A stretch of DNA of 64,000 nucleotides from Narthecium ossifragum (Eukaryota; Streptophyta; Magnoliopsida; Dioscoreales; Nartheciaceae). The translations under genes and the position numbers were made by a program. The stretch spans positions 2,198,527-2,262,526 of the forward strand of contig OY986967.1 of NCBI GenBank assembly GCA_963920575.1, given 5' to 3'. This document shows positions 1-14,515 of the stretch, one piece after another; position 1 is the first letter of the stretch; the number at the start of each line of letters is the position of its first letter. The notes beneath the pieces were generated by a model, which saw only the letters and a list, made by a program, of their open reading frames with translations, was not told where the DNA came from and did no database searches.

Positions 1-979
1 GCAGGTCAACCTCTCTCTATTTTGTTGCCTTGAGACTTAGATCAAGAACCCCACATTCACATAAGAATAGCAACCGATACAGTACAAAGTCCCAAAGACC
101 GTGCTATATAGATATCAAGTTCTCTATAGAACCAAGTCATTGCCTGCCTAAAGTTTCTGTAGCTTTCCCTGAAATACACCCACAGATCTCTTCCTCGAAA
201 ATATTCGCAAATACTTGTAATCTTGCAAAACTTTCCTCTTTCAATCAATTTAACTTGGAAAATCATCATAAAATTTCTTTTGATGTATTTAAAAGTAAAT
301 CTTACTTCATGAATTCTTGATTATGATTCACAATCACATCATTTAGGCTGATTTCTTTGATTATTTTGTGCCATAAATATGTTATTTCCATTACAGATCC
401 GATAAAAATCTTTGATTTCATATACATTTAAGCTTTCTTTAACCTATAGCATACTTAGCCTGTTCCATCAGTTTTCAATCTTCAGAAGGTTTACAACACA
501 ATACACAACAGCAACACAGGTGCCAACAAAATGAGATATATTATTATTTAGTTCCTTTGAAAGATGTACCTAGCAATAACTGTCCCAATAAGTTTTACAT
601 ACTAGCTTTTGCTCAAGAAACTAAGGGGGCGTTTGATTGCTTGCATAAGCTAATACAATGCATTACTCAATGCAGAGCATTGCATCTGCTAATGCAGCAT
701 TTGAGGCCCTTTTTACATTAACTAATGCATGCATCAGTTAACGAAGTGGCCAACCAAACACCCTTTTGTATTAGCTGATGCATGCATCAGTTAATGCAGT
801 TGCCAACCAAACACTTATATAGACCAAAATGCTATATTAGCTCATGCATACATCAACTAATACAAGCAACCAAAGACCCCCTAAAAACATTAGTGCCAAC
901 AAACCACTAGCCGCGTCATCAAAAGAAACCAGAGAAAACAAAGGCTATGATCAAATATTCAATTGAAACATATATTTGA
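1..979. repeat. Copy 0 of the DGK 3'-flank segment (left duplicate)
   Basis: This stretch matches 26099-26740 and 54290-55030 almost base for base apart from small indels and a MITE at 625-881. In the third copy the segment lies just downstream of the DGK gene, so this is the right end of a further duplicated unit lying mostly outside the window. Homology to the other copies stops near 979, after the shared bases ATATATTTG. The short ORFs in it are not conserved as proteins, and I see no gene. Confidence 0.85.
625..881. mobile_element. MITE, Tourist/PIF-Harbinger-like, 257 bp
   Basis: The insert begins GGGGGCGTTTGATTGCTTG and ends with an imperfect inverted copy, CAAGCAACCAAAGACCCCC. It is flanked by TAA at 622-624 and 882-884. 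The other two copies of the host segment (near 26612 and 54901) lack the insert and keep a single TAA, so this is a clean filled/empty-site pair. A 3-bp TAA duplication with such termini is typical of PIF/Harbinger MITEs. It has no coding capacity; inside, TGCATGCATCAGTTAA-like words repeat in both orientations. Confidence 0.88.
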
Positions 980-1001
980 TGGATTCCGATTTAAGTACAT
1001 G

Positions 1002-1036
1002 CCACGTAGGCATGTGCATTGCACATGCCTACGTGG
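1002..1036. repeat. Perfect 17-bp inverted repeat with 1-nt loop
   Basis: CCACGTAGGCATGTGCA is followed by one T and then its exact reverse complement. It lies at the edge of the glycosyltransferase-like fragment. The central word ATGTGCATTGCAC recurs at 5811-5823, exactly where a truncated copia LTR joins the second copy of the fragment. Confidence 0.9.
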
Positions 1037-1172
1037 CCACTCACTTTGGATCCCATTACTTTACTTTCCCTTCTCCCGGCCTTCTAAACCTAGCAGCCAT
1101 CGACTCACCTCCTCCAACCAACGCTGCCCTCGTCAAGCCCACCGTCGACCGCGCCACCGCCCAAGGCATCCC

Positions 1173-3475
1173 TGTGAGGACCCGTCCCTCCCCTCCTGTG
1201 GCTCGCTGCGGGCCGCAAGGGCAATTTGGTAAATTGCACCTTGTCGGCTAGTTCCACACTCGCGCTTGTACACACACTGACCTTGTTTGTGGTAATGTTT
1301 GCTTAGGATGATTAGTGGGACCCGGGATCGAAAGATCCGGACTTAGGCTTGAATTCTCGCCTAAGTTTAGCTTTCAGCACACAAAGGATCGATCCTCTCT
1401 AGCTAAGAGATCGATCCTCTTGTGCCAGAAAGTCAAGTGCGATCGTCACGGGTGATCGATCCTCCCTCAGGGAAGGATCGATCCTTCGTAAGTCGGTTCG
1501 TTTGCCTATAAAGCAAACGAGACTTTCTTCTTTTGATCCTTTTGGAAATCCGGCCATTTGAGCTCAAATCTCGCGGAATCCGAAGGTGCTAGAGGACGAT
1601 CCAAGGCTTGGTAGCTTGGATTGAAGCTGCTATAGCTCCGGTAGGGATCCTACCGACATCTCTCTTCGGGGTTTTGAGTTTTCCGGTTTGATCTGTGGTT
1701 TATTGCTTAGATCTGCGTATATAGTTGTTGGTTTCTTGTGTTTTAACCGGTTTTGGACTCGTGGGATCCTGATCTATCAGATCCCAGAGTTTCGTGGTTT
1801 TTGGTTGCCTCTTCCGGCGGTATTCTTCGCCGGAAGGACGCCGCGGAACCCATCATGATCGATCTTCCCTTGAGGAAGGATCGATCTTCTGGGTTGGTCA
1901 TGCTCCGCCCGATGAAGGATCGATCATCAGCTTGGTGAGGATCGATCCTGGTTCTTGGGGAGCATGGCTGTCCTTCGTCGCGAAGAGGATCGATCCTCCT
2001 GTGAGGAAGGATCGATCACTCGTAGTGCGATCTGAAGGGTGCTCTCTGTCGCGAAAATGATCGATCCTCCTGAGAGGAAGGATCGATCCTTTTTGTCTCG
2101 ACAGTGAGGCTTTACTCTCTGTTGCTGAGAGGATCGATCCTACCCTAGGGGATGATCGATCCTTTGGCAGAAGAGAGGGTTTTGACTAGTTTTGCCCACG
2201 GGGCTTTATATGTTGGTTTTCTTTATTGTTTTATACCTTGTACATAACATTAAGCATGTTAGCCCTATATAGGGGCAGTGGTGAACCGGGGGAGTGATGA
2301 CTCCCGGGATGTTTAGAATAAACGGGCGGGTGGCCCTACTGCTTTCCCTAGCCTCTCACGCCGGCGTTCGCCGAGGGCCACATTACTTGTTGCACATTGT
2401 GAGTTGTTGATTGCGGGCCTGTTTCCCGGTGCAGGTGTTGTGGTGAACTGCTGGCAGCTGGTGGTGGTACCACTGCAGCAGTTCCCTAGACCTTACTTTA
2501 ATCACTCACCATCCCGGGCCGGCAGGGTGCCGTGCCCAGACCTTCTTTGATATATCATCACATCCTGTTGCATGCTTACATGTTCTATTCTGCGCATGTT
2601 CATAGCATGCATTGTATTGTGCATTAGTTGCATCTGTTTAGGGCGTTGCCGATCCGGGGCTTCCGGGTAGCCCGGATCTATCTCTTAGGACCGTGCGGGT
2701 AGCTTGGTCCAGGACTCGATTTGTAGTATTCAGTCGTTTCGATGATAGGGTTAGTTGGACATGAATTTGTTGAGCTTGATGTTTAGAGGTCGTGTCGGCC
2801 TTGAGCCAAGTCGTGGGGTAGCCGGTACCCAATCCTTCTAGAACTCTTGGGTGGCAGGTGTGACTACCCAGCGGTGCTACCCGCCGACAGTGCCCAGGAT
2901 CATGTCGTGAGTTGGCAGTGCCGTTTCCTGTCTTACTGAGTGTGACCCAGTGTGTGACCAGTTCGCTGGAAGACCACGACTGGGGCTCTCAGGGGTATCC
3001 GGTGGGGTTATGGGACCCCTGTGATACACCTAGGCTTTGCTTGGGGACGACACTGTTGTGTTCCCTTCCTTTGTGAGTGTCGTAGTGTAGTGTCCCTGCT
3101 GAGCTTAGTGCTCACTCCTACCCGGGCTGCGTTTTGCAGGTGCTGGCGTGAGCTCTTCTTCGATCGCCCTTACCGGGCAGGTGTTTGGTGACGTGGCTGC
3201 GTCTGGCGGAGCTTGAGGAGCTGTGATCTGTCCGTGTACACCTTGGTTAGATAGTCTCCTTCGGGAGCGATTTTGTATAACATTCCATGTTTGAGGATTT
3301 GTACTATATTCCAGCTTTGTGTGTTGAGCTTTATTTTGTTGTATAAACAGGATGACTATGCTTATTAGGGTAACCACTACGATTAGAGGGAAACCTCGCC
3401 AAATTTTCCGCAGTAGGTTAGGTTCCGGTTCGCGTCGCCCGGCCCGGTTGGGCCTACGTGGGTCGGGGCGCGACA
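1173..3475 (+). mobile_element. Solo LTR, Ty3-gypsy-like, 2303 bp
   Basis: The insert starts TGTGAGGACC and ends GGGGCGCGACA. It is flanked by a 5-bp duplication ATCCC (1168-1172 and 3476-3480). The uninterrupted sequence in copy Q near 6040 is the empty site. Only one LTR is present and there is no internal region, which fits LTR-LTR recombination. A TATA-like TATAAAG at about 1512 suggests plus orientation. Near the right end GCTCACTCCTACCCGGG recurs at about 29787, marking a related LTR there. The LTR carries the palindrome array 1387-2161. ORFs inside it are incidental. Confidence 0.88.
1387..2161. repeat. Seven GATCGATC pairs, each exactly 22 bp apart (gypsy LTR)
   Basis: GATCGATC starts at 1387/1409, 1454/1476, 1857/1879, 1918/1940, 1988/2010, 2059/2081 and 2132/2154. 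Every pair is 22 bp start to start. Consecutive pairs within a cluster are 61-73 bp apart. The spacer is CT-rich on the left and GA-rich on the right, so a pair can fold into a hairpin as well as each site being self-complementary. Two pairs lie just upstream of the TATA-like box at about 1512 and five lie downstream. Confidence 0.93.
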
Positions 3476-3615
3476 ATCCCCATCCACACCCTTCTCTACC
3501 CATTCCCTTCGCCGGACGTTACAGGACTCCCACCCGGTGTTGAGACCCTCGGCGCCGTTCCTCGCGCCATTGCCCTCTCAATGGATTCAATGGCTTCAGG
3601 GGAGTTCTATATGCC

Positions 3616-3762
3616 ATGAGCTCTGTAAGCTCCTTCCTCCTAGTGATCCTCCTATCTGGATCAGTCTGTTGCTATCCCGGCGACTCGATCTGCGGCGAGA
3701 GAAGCGATGATGATGGACCGCTCGTCTTCGGCTTTGAAATCATGTCTTCCATGGGAAGGCTG
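3616..3762 (+). pseudogene. 5' fragment of the small secreted-protein ORF, cut by a copia LTR
   Basis: This stretch is nearly identical to the first 147 bases of the ORF at 6181-6615, starting at the same ATG. It includes the hydrophobic leader and runs to GGGAAGGCTG, where the copia LTR at 3763 begins. The rest of the gene is missing at this copy, so only 49 codons remain. Confidence 0.8.
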
Positions 3763-4525
3763 TGTTAGGAATTCCGGCGGGGATCACACCAAGATCGGAG
3801 AGCACCAAAAATAGAACAAGGAGGAGAGACACCAGATTTAACGTGAAAAACCTTCTGGCAAATTACCGCAAAGGAAAAACCAGGGGAAGAGAGAAAACTT
3901 CAATATATGAGGAGATTTACAAGACTTGATCTCTCAACTCTCACATACAAATCTCTCTCAACCCTCCGAAATACATTCACTCAAGAATGCCCTACTTTCT
4001 ATCAAGCCCCCAGACCTCTCTCTCTAGGGTTTCTGATATCAAGCCACTCTTTGCTTTCTCTCAAGCCCTAAGACCTCTCTCTAGGCCTCCCATATGAGAA
4101 CTCACGTTCTACACATTAGGATTACACACTAACCCTATTTATATCCACTAATTAACCCACACTCGGATTAATCTGGACCCTTAAATCTTTCCCAGATTAC
4201 GCAAAGGATCGATCTTCTTGAATGAAAGGATCGATCCTTTCATTCCGTAGAAAAGATCGTCCCGAAGATGATCGATCCTTTTGAGGGTAAAGATCGATCA
4301 TCAAAAACACGCTTCCTGTCATGGAAAAAATCGCCTGGGAGGATCGATCCTTATAGGGCATAAGATCGATCCTTTCCAGCCCAGCTCTCTGTCGTGGGAA
4401 GAGGATCGATCCTTTCCAAGCAAGGGATCGATCCTTTGTCTTCCTGCAACTTTGTTTTTCCAGCATCACGCGTCCTCGTCGACGTCTCTTGTCAACGTCT
4501 CTCATGGGGAGGGATTTTCCCAACA
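3763..4525 (-). repeat. Copia 3' LTR, 763 bp
   Basis: In plus orientation it runs from TGTTAGGAATTCC to TTTTCCCAACA, giving the usual TG...CA ends with short inverted TGTT/AACA termini. A purine-rich tract (AGGAGGGGGAGCT on the minus strand) abuts it at 4526-4538. A TATA box, TATAAATAGG on the minus strand, lies near 4137-4146, so transcription would run toward lower coordinates. The palindrome pairs at 4207-4433 then fall in U3, just upstream of the promoter. Confidence 0.88.
4207..4433. repeat. Four GATCGATC pairs at exact 22-bp spacing (copia U3)
   Basis: Starts are 4207/4229, 4270/4292, 4342/4364 and 4404/4426. Every pair is 22 bp apart and successive pairs are 62-72 bp apart, the same geometry as in the unrelated gypsy LTR at 1387-2161. 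All lie upstream of the minus-strand TATA box near 4140. Confidence 0.93.
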
Positions 4526-4873
4526 AGCTCCCCCTCCTGACTCATGAGAGGCCAAAAACCCCGTCGAGCTCTTACTGGCTCGGACTTTGCAACCCGTCGT
4601 GCCACATTCAAGCCACTGTGCCTCGTGACTCGGCCTCCACATCGAGAAACAATCTTCACTGTTGAAACTCAGACTTGGCACCTCCTCTTGTGTTGCGCTT
4701 CTTCAAGTCATTGCGCATCATGACTCTGAAGACTCCATCGACCCCATCGAACTCTTGATGTCGCAATCAAGACTCGGACCTCCATACACTCTGTCGTGCC
4801 ACCATACGAGCCATCATACCGCATGACTCGGCCTTTCCGATCGCTTCGATCGATCGGAACCCCCATCGTACCT

Positions 4874-5701
4874 CTAGTACGGAAGCTCCCCCATAATGAC
4901 ACACACGTCGCTGTCGAGTGTCACTGCGTTGTTGCTTTTCTCATCATCCTCCTTGACCTTCCCATTAGCAAGATCATCCTTGTACTTCCTGCATCGCCGC
5001 TTGATGTGGCCTTCCTTCCCGCAGTAGTAGCAAGTAACCGTCTTTCCTTTGATCTTGTCATCCTTCCCATACGAGTGCTTCCTCTCTACCAAATGTGCCT
5101 CCGAGACAAGCTCATATGTTGACCTCTTTCTCAAAGCATTGGAGAGCAGGGCCGCCGTGACTTCTTCTGTCTCTAGGGTCTCCTTCCCATAAAGTAATGT
5201 AGTCACCAGGTGCTCGTAGGAAGGTGGAAGAGACGCCAAAAGGAGGAGGGCCTTGTCTTCATCATCCACTGTGACCTCCACTGTGACCTCCACGCTCAGC
5301 AGTTGGGTGATGATCCTATTGAAGGTGTTCAGGTGCTTTATCAGATCTGAACCTTCCTTCATCCCCAAGGTGTACAGCTGTTGTTTCAGGAACAGTTTAT
5401 TCGTCAGAGATTTAGTCATGAACAAACTTTCTAACCTTGACCACAACCCTGCAGCCGTGTCCTCATTGATGACGTTGTACATAACCTCATCCGCTAGGCA
5501 GAGTCTGATAGTGCTCATCGCCCTCATCTCGATCTCCTCCCAGTCGTCATCCTTCATAGCCTCGGGCTTCTTCCCCTTCAAGGCCTTGTAGAGACCCTGC
5601 TGCACCAGGATATCCTTCACTCGCTGCTGCCATAAGCCGAAATTGCTTCTCCCATCGAATCGCTCAACCTCGAAACGAGAAGCTGAGGCCTTCCCCACCA
5701 T
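4874..5701 (-). pseudogene. Ty1-copia gag, C-terminally deleted
   Basis: The reading frame gives about 275 residues from the Met at 5701. It contains the copia gag (UBN2-type) features RFDGRSNFGLW near the N-terminus, LASLPPSYEHL in the middle and a CCHC zinc knuckle CYYCGKEGHIKRRC near the C-terminus. The frame ends soon after the knuckle; protease, integrase and reverse transcriptase are missing. It would act in virus-like particle formation in an intact element. An in-tandem TVEVTVEVTVD stretch shows a small internal duplication compared with the sister copy. It may still be translatable, but the element cannot be autonomous. Confidence 0.85.
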
Positions 5702-5727
5702 CACGAACTGTTGGACCAATGAACCTC

Positions 5728-5740
5728 GCTCCTGATACCA
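5728..5740 (-). other. Retrotransposon primer-binding site (tRNA-Met type)
   Basis: On the minus strand the sequence reads TGGTATCAGGAGC, two bases downstream of the LTR end CCTAACA. It corresponds to the 3' end of initiator tRNA-Met with one difference from the usual TGGTATCAGAGC. Confidence 0.85.
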
Positions 5741-5905
5741 CTTGTTAGGAATTCCGGTGGGGATCACACCAAGATGGGAGAGCACCAAAAATAGAACAAG
5801 CAGGAGAGACATGTGCATTGCACCAAGAGGTTTTGAAGATCCCCGCCCCAATCCGTCCCGTTGTCATCCCTAGTCTGATCTTCGCTTTCCTCATTAGAGT
5901 TTGAA

Positions 5906-6184
5906 ATGGCCACCAACTTTGGATCCCATTACTTTACTTTCCCTTCTCCCTGCCTTCTAAACCTAGCAGCCATCGACTCACCTCCGCCAACCAACGCAGC
6001 CCTCGTCAAGCCCACCGTCGACCGCGCCGCCGCCCAAGGCTTCCCCATCCACACCCTTCTCTACCCATTCCCTTCGCCGGACGTTACAGGACTCCCACCC
6101 GGTGTTGAGACCCTCGGCGCCGTTCCTCGCGCCATTGCCCTCTCAATGGATTCAATGGCTTCAGGGGAGTTCTATATGCCATGA
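5906..6184 (+). pseudogene. UDP-glycosyltransferase-like fragment, copy Q
   Basis: This is a 92-codon open frame ending where the next ORF starts (the TGA overlaps the following ATG). The peptide contains HTLLYPFPSPDVTGLPPGV, resembling part of the N-terminal domain of plant UGT89-type glycosyltransferases; the call is from memory and weak. The catalytic C-terminal half and the PSPG motif are absent. It is a direct repeat of the P pieces at 1037-1172 and 3481-3615. The stretch from 5904 to about 7340 interrupts DNA that is continuous upstream of GLR-B and GLR-D, so the fragment arrived by insertion upstream of GLR-A. Confidence 0.4.
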
Positions 6185-6615
6185 GCTCTGTAAGCTCCTT
6201 CCTCCTAGTGATCCTCCTATCTGGATCAGTCTGTTGCTATCCCGGCGACTCGATCTGCGGCGAGAGAAGCGACGATGATGGACCGCTCGTCTTCGGCTCT
6301 GAAATCATGTCTTCCATGGGAAGGCTGAGGCAGAAGATGGCGGCGCAGTTGGAACTAGGAGACGGGCGACCGGAGATTCTAATGTATGAGTTCCGGAAGG
6401 CGAGGGCCGCCGCCGAGGAGCTGAGGGATGAGCTGGAGAGGAATGGAGCTCTGAAGTGTGAGTCAGAGCTCCTAGACAACAGGGTGGAGATTCTGAAGGC
6501 TCTGTTTGGAATGTTGAGGTCTGGAACAGAGAGTATAATTGGGCAATTAGATGATTTCTTTGATGAGATTGTGGAGGGGAGAAAGAAGCTCTTGGATATA
6601 TGCAGCAATAGATAA
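6181..6615 (+). CDS. Small secreted-type protein of unknown function, 144 aa
   Basis: The ORF starts [20 protein letters not shown], a good N-terminal signal peptide with likely cleavage near residue 20. The mature part is acidic and largely helical by composition (residues about 45-140, rich in E, L, R, K). I do not recognise the family. The start ATG overlaps the stop of the glycosyltransferase-like fragment, so no separate promoter is evident. A truncated copy lies at 3616-3762. Both are inside the block inserted upstream of GLR-A, so this may be a captured gene or exon. The complete frame argues it was coding recently; expression is unknown. Confidence 0.5.
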   Translation: MSSVSSFLLVILLSGSVCCYPGDSICGERSDDDGPLVFGSEIMSSMGRLRQKMAAQLELGDGRPEILMYEFRKARAAAEELRDELERNGALKCESELLDNRVEILKALFGMLRSGTESIIGQLDDFFDEIVEGRKKLLDICSNR

Positions 6616-7048
6616 GCTAAATCATAGCTAAATAGATAGAGAAATCTGATTTTTTTTTGGTAATATATGTGTTTTATTTTGTCATTCTTTCCTCTGTTTT
6701 CTATGGTATTTGCAATTGAAGTTTTTTTTTTAAGGTTTCATATGAGATCATAAAACTGTGGCAAGAGATGCAGCTTTTTTTTGTATTGATAGAGCACAAA
6801 GAAGTATAGATTGTAGGTTTGGAATATATCTTCATATCTTGTGTTTGAATCAAAATCACAAAGAAATATCCGTAGGAACAGGATATACTATCATAGGAGC
6901 TTAGCCAAGCTCCCAAACACCTCCTCCAATGGCCACTTTACCAGCGCTCAGCCATCCAACTTCTCCTCATCTCATCCACTCTTCCCTTCCAAAGACAAAC
7001 CACTCCACCGCTCTCACAAACAAAGCTTCAGCAATCGGCAATGGCCGC
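6616..7048. other. Non-coding AT-rich stretch after the secreted-protein ORF
   Basis: T-rich and A-rich DNA that could include the 3' UTR of the ORF at 6181-6615. I see no coding frame of note, no repeat shared with the rest of the window and no RNA gene. Confidence 0.5.
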
Positions 7049-7222
7049 TCATCTTTGGAGAGGGTGACGCCGACGGAGAGGGGAGAGTGAGAGGGCGACG
7101 GCGAGGCTGTTCCGGAGAGGGTGACGGAGAGGGAGAAGGAGAGGGTGACGCCGACGGAAAGGGAGAGGGCGACGGCGACGGCGACGGAGAGGGAGACGCC
7201 GTGACAGCGACGACGAGGTAAG
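7049..7222. repeat. GC-rich degenerate minisatellite (GAGGGNGACGGCGACGG-like)
   Basis: Short units of GAGAGGG, GACGCCGACGG and GACGGCGACGG are repeated in varying order. ORFs on both strands here are low-complexity translations (Gly/Glu/Asp or Ser/Leu/Arg) and not believable genes. Confidence 0.75.
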
Positions 7223-7339
7223 GGGGGGATGGGGTTGACGCGGATCGGGATGGGGTTGGATCGGATCCCCCATTTTAAATCCGGTAACACATCATCATGT
7301 GTAGTATACATGGCCCCACAGTCATGTGCACAGATCATT

Positions 7340-8415
7340 TTCCTTCATTAAGAAGTTTTACATGTATGCTTCAAGTACACGCATAGTAGCTCATGGGCTC
7401 TGTCCTATTTCTTGATGTTGATTGGATGGTGCAATCGAATCCATAAAATGGTCTTTTAGATTCTTTCATACTAGTCAAACTGCTGGTGTAGATTCTATCC
7501 AGTTTCCTGATATTAAGCTTCAAGTCTACACCCATGAGAATTGAATTCCCTCTTCTTGTGCTCTAATCCTTCATCCTCATTAATTAAGAAACTTCATAAG
7601 ATTTCATCGGAAAGGCTCAATCAATAATCATGAGAACTCACTCCTCACTTTCCTCTCTAATAAAGAGCGTATGAAATCTTGTTTTAATGTCATAGATAAT
7701 AGACAATGACGTTTTATGACTTCAAGTTTGAAGTTAGTCAATTTGTGGTTCAAAATGCTATAAATTAATAATAGAGAATGATACTGATGAACAGTGCTGT
7801 CTTCTTTTTATATATTCTTAACCGCAAGGGAGTTTATATAATATAGGATTCAATAGATCAATCGAAAATTAATAATCAACAAGAGTCGTGCTAAATGAGT
7901 GAATTTATGTTTATATAGTCCGACATTCGTCGTGATTACTTTTTCTTTGATCGGTTATATTATAGCCAAATCTTAAGAACGAAATAATTTTTCATACTTA
8001 AAAAAAATCACGAAGAATCATCTTCACAAGAAGTTGATTTAGACCTGCCAAGCTCATGTAAACATGATATTCAAACAAGTGGGGATTTTAGAGTTATAAA
8101 TTCATTTGTGTCAGAGACCAGAGTTTAAAAGTTATAAATTCATTGGAATTCCGAGTCAAGAAAGTACTCCAGCGAGAATCCATTTCTTTCTCACATCACA
8201 TGCCAACTTAGCTCTTAACAAGTCATGATCAATTATATTTTTATATGACTACTATCCACGACCCCCGCTTAATCAAGGCCGTAGATAAATTTGTGGCATC
8301 TAGGACCTATATACATAGATAAAGCCTTGCTCTTTTATTTTATATATAGGATACAAGGCCTCTTCTTTCTTTGTAGAGTCTGTCTCCGGGCCTCTTGTGG
8401 AGGGGTTAATTTCAA
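7340..8415 (+). promoter_or_regulatory. GLR-A upstream region with TATA box
   Basis: From 7340 to about 8000 it matches the DNA upstream of GLR-B (15895-16598), and over most of its length it matches that upstream of GLR-D (46955-47872). A TATATATAGG box begins at about 8341, roughly 75 bases before the start codon, with GGATACAAGG just after it as in the paralogs. The block conserved between A and D just 5' of the TATA box (about 8030-8340) is replaced in GLR-B. Confidence 0.65.
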
Positions 8416-14102
<5,687 letters not shown>

Positions 14103-14349
14103 ATGCGTTGTCTACTATTTTTCTTCCCAATTAGTTGCACTGAGTGTTATCCTCCTAACTATATAGAAGGATAAATGCTCAACATATATATTGATCTCTA
14201 CAAATGATCAGATTGATCTGCAGGTGTGCACCATTCGATAGCATATTCAATTCCATGTTTCAGCACCTGACAGTATAGTTCCAATTAATTCATGTGTAGG
14301 TATATATTGGGAATATTTTACATGTTTATGTAATTTCTCTTCATGTACA

Positions 14350-14512
14350 TATATATATATATTTTTTTTAATAGTTAAGCACGGCAGTGGGGAGAGTACC
14401 GGCTGGGGGTGAGAGAGGTTACCAACTTTTGAAACCAGGTCCTTCACAGGACACCCAAGCTGTCATACCAGACAAGCTAGGGGAGGTTGGTAAAATTTTG
14501 CTTGTAAGGCGC
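14350..14512 (-). mobile_element. Possible SINE (minus strand) beside a LINE tail
   Basis: On the minus strand the sequence has a tRNA-like head with GTGTCCTGTGAAGGACC and GGTTTCAAA (B-box-like) and ends in an A-rich tail (ATTAAAAAAAATATATAT). It is absent from the matching flank of GLR-C. The A and B boxes are imperfect, so the class is tentative. Confidence 0.4.
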
Positions 14513-14515
14513 TTA

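Larger units (their letters stand above)
1037..3615 (+). pseudogene. UDP-glycosyltransferase-like fragment, copy P, split by a solo LTR
   Basis: The coding-like pieces are 1037-1172 and 3481-3615; the solo LTR 1173-3475 separates them. Joined, they match the intact stretch 5906-6184 (copy Q). The predicted peptide has proline-rich words such as [20 protein letters not shown], which resemble the N-terminal acceptor domain of plant family-1 glycosyltransferases (UGT89-like). This is a weak family call from memory. There is no PSPG box and the full enzyme is absent, so this is a captured or decayed gene piece and not a working enzyme. Confidence 0.4.
3763..5810 (-). mobile_element. Deleted Ty1-copia element, family TGTTAGGAATTCC (copy 1)
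   Basis: On the minus strand the order is 5' LTR remnant (5743-5810), primer-binding site, partial gag, polypurine tract, 3' LTR (3763-4525). Pol is absent: only about 350 bases separate the gag stop from the 3' LTR. The 5' LTR is cut after 68 bp and joined to other DNA, so no target duplication can be seen on that side. GGCTG at 3758-3762 would be the left target site. A sister element with both LTRs lies at 21036-23564. Confidence 0.88.

Noticed and set aside
1387..2161. CRISPR array from regularly spaced palindromic repeats
   Set aside because: The genome is a plant, the repeated core is only 8-10 bp, spacing between pairs varies, there are no cas genes, and the array lies inside an LTR.
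3105..3503. 132-aa minus-strand ORF and neighbouring ORFs in the solo LTR
   Set aside because: They have no recognisable domain, lie inside a non-coding LTR and use repetitive sequence.
4197..4547. ORFs with repeated RIDP/KDRSS or GSIL words
   Set aside because: They are translations of the GATCGATC array in the copia LTR and not a repeat protein.
6967..7338. ORFs on both strands rich in Ser/Leu/Val/Arg or Gly/Glu
   Set aside because: Translations of a GC-rich minisatellite; low complexity and no conserved domain.
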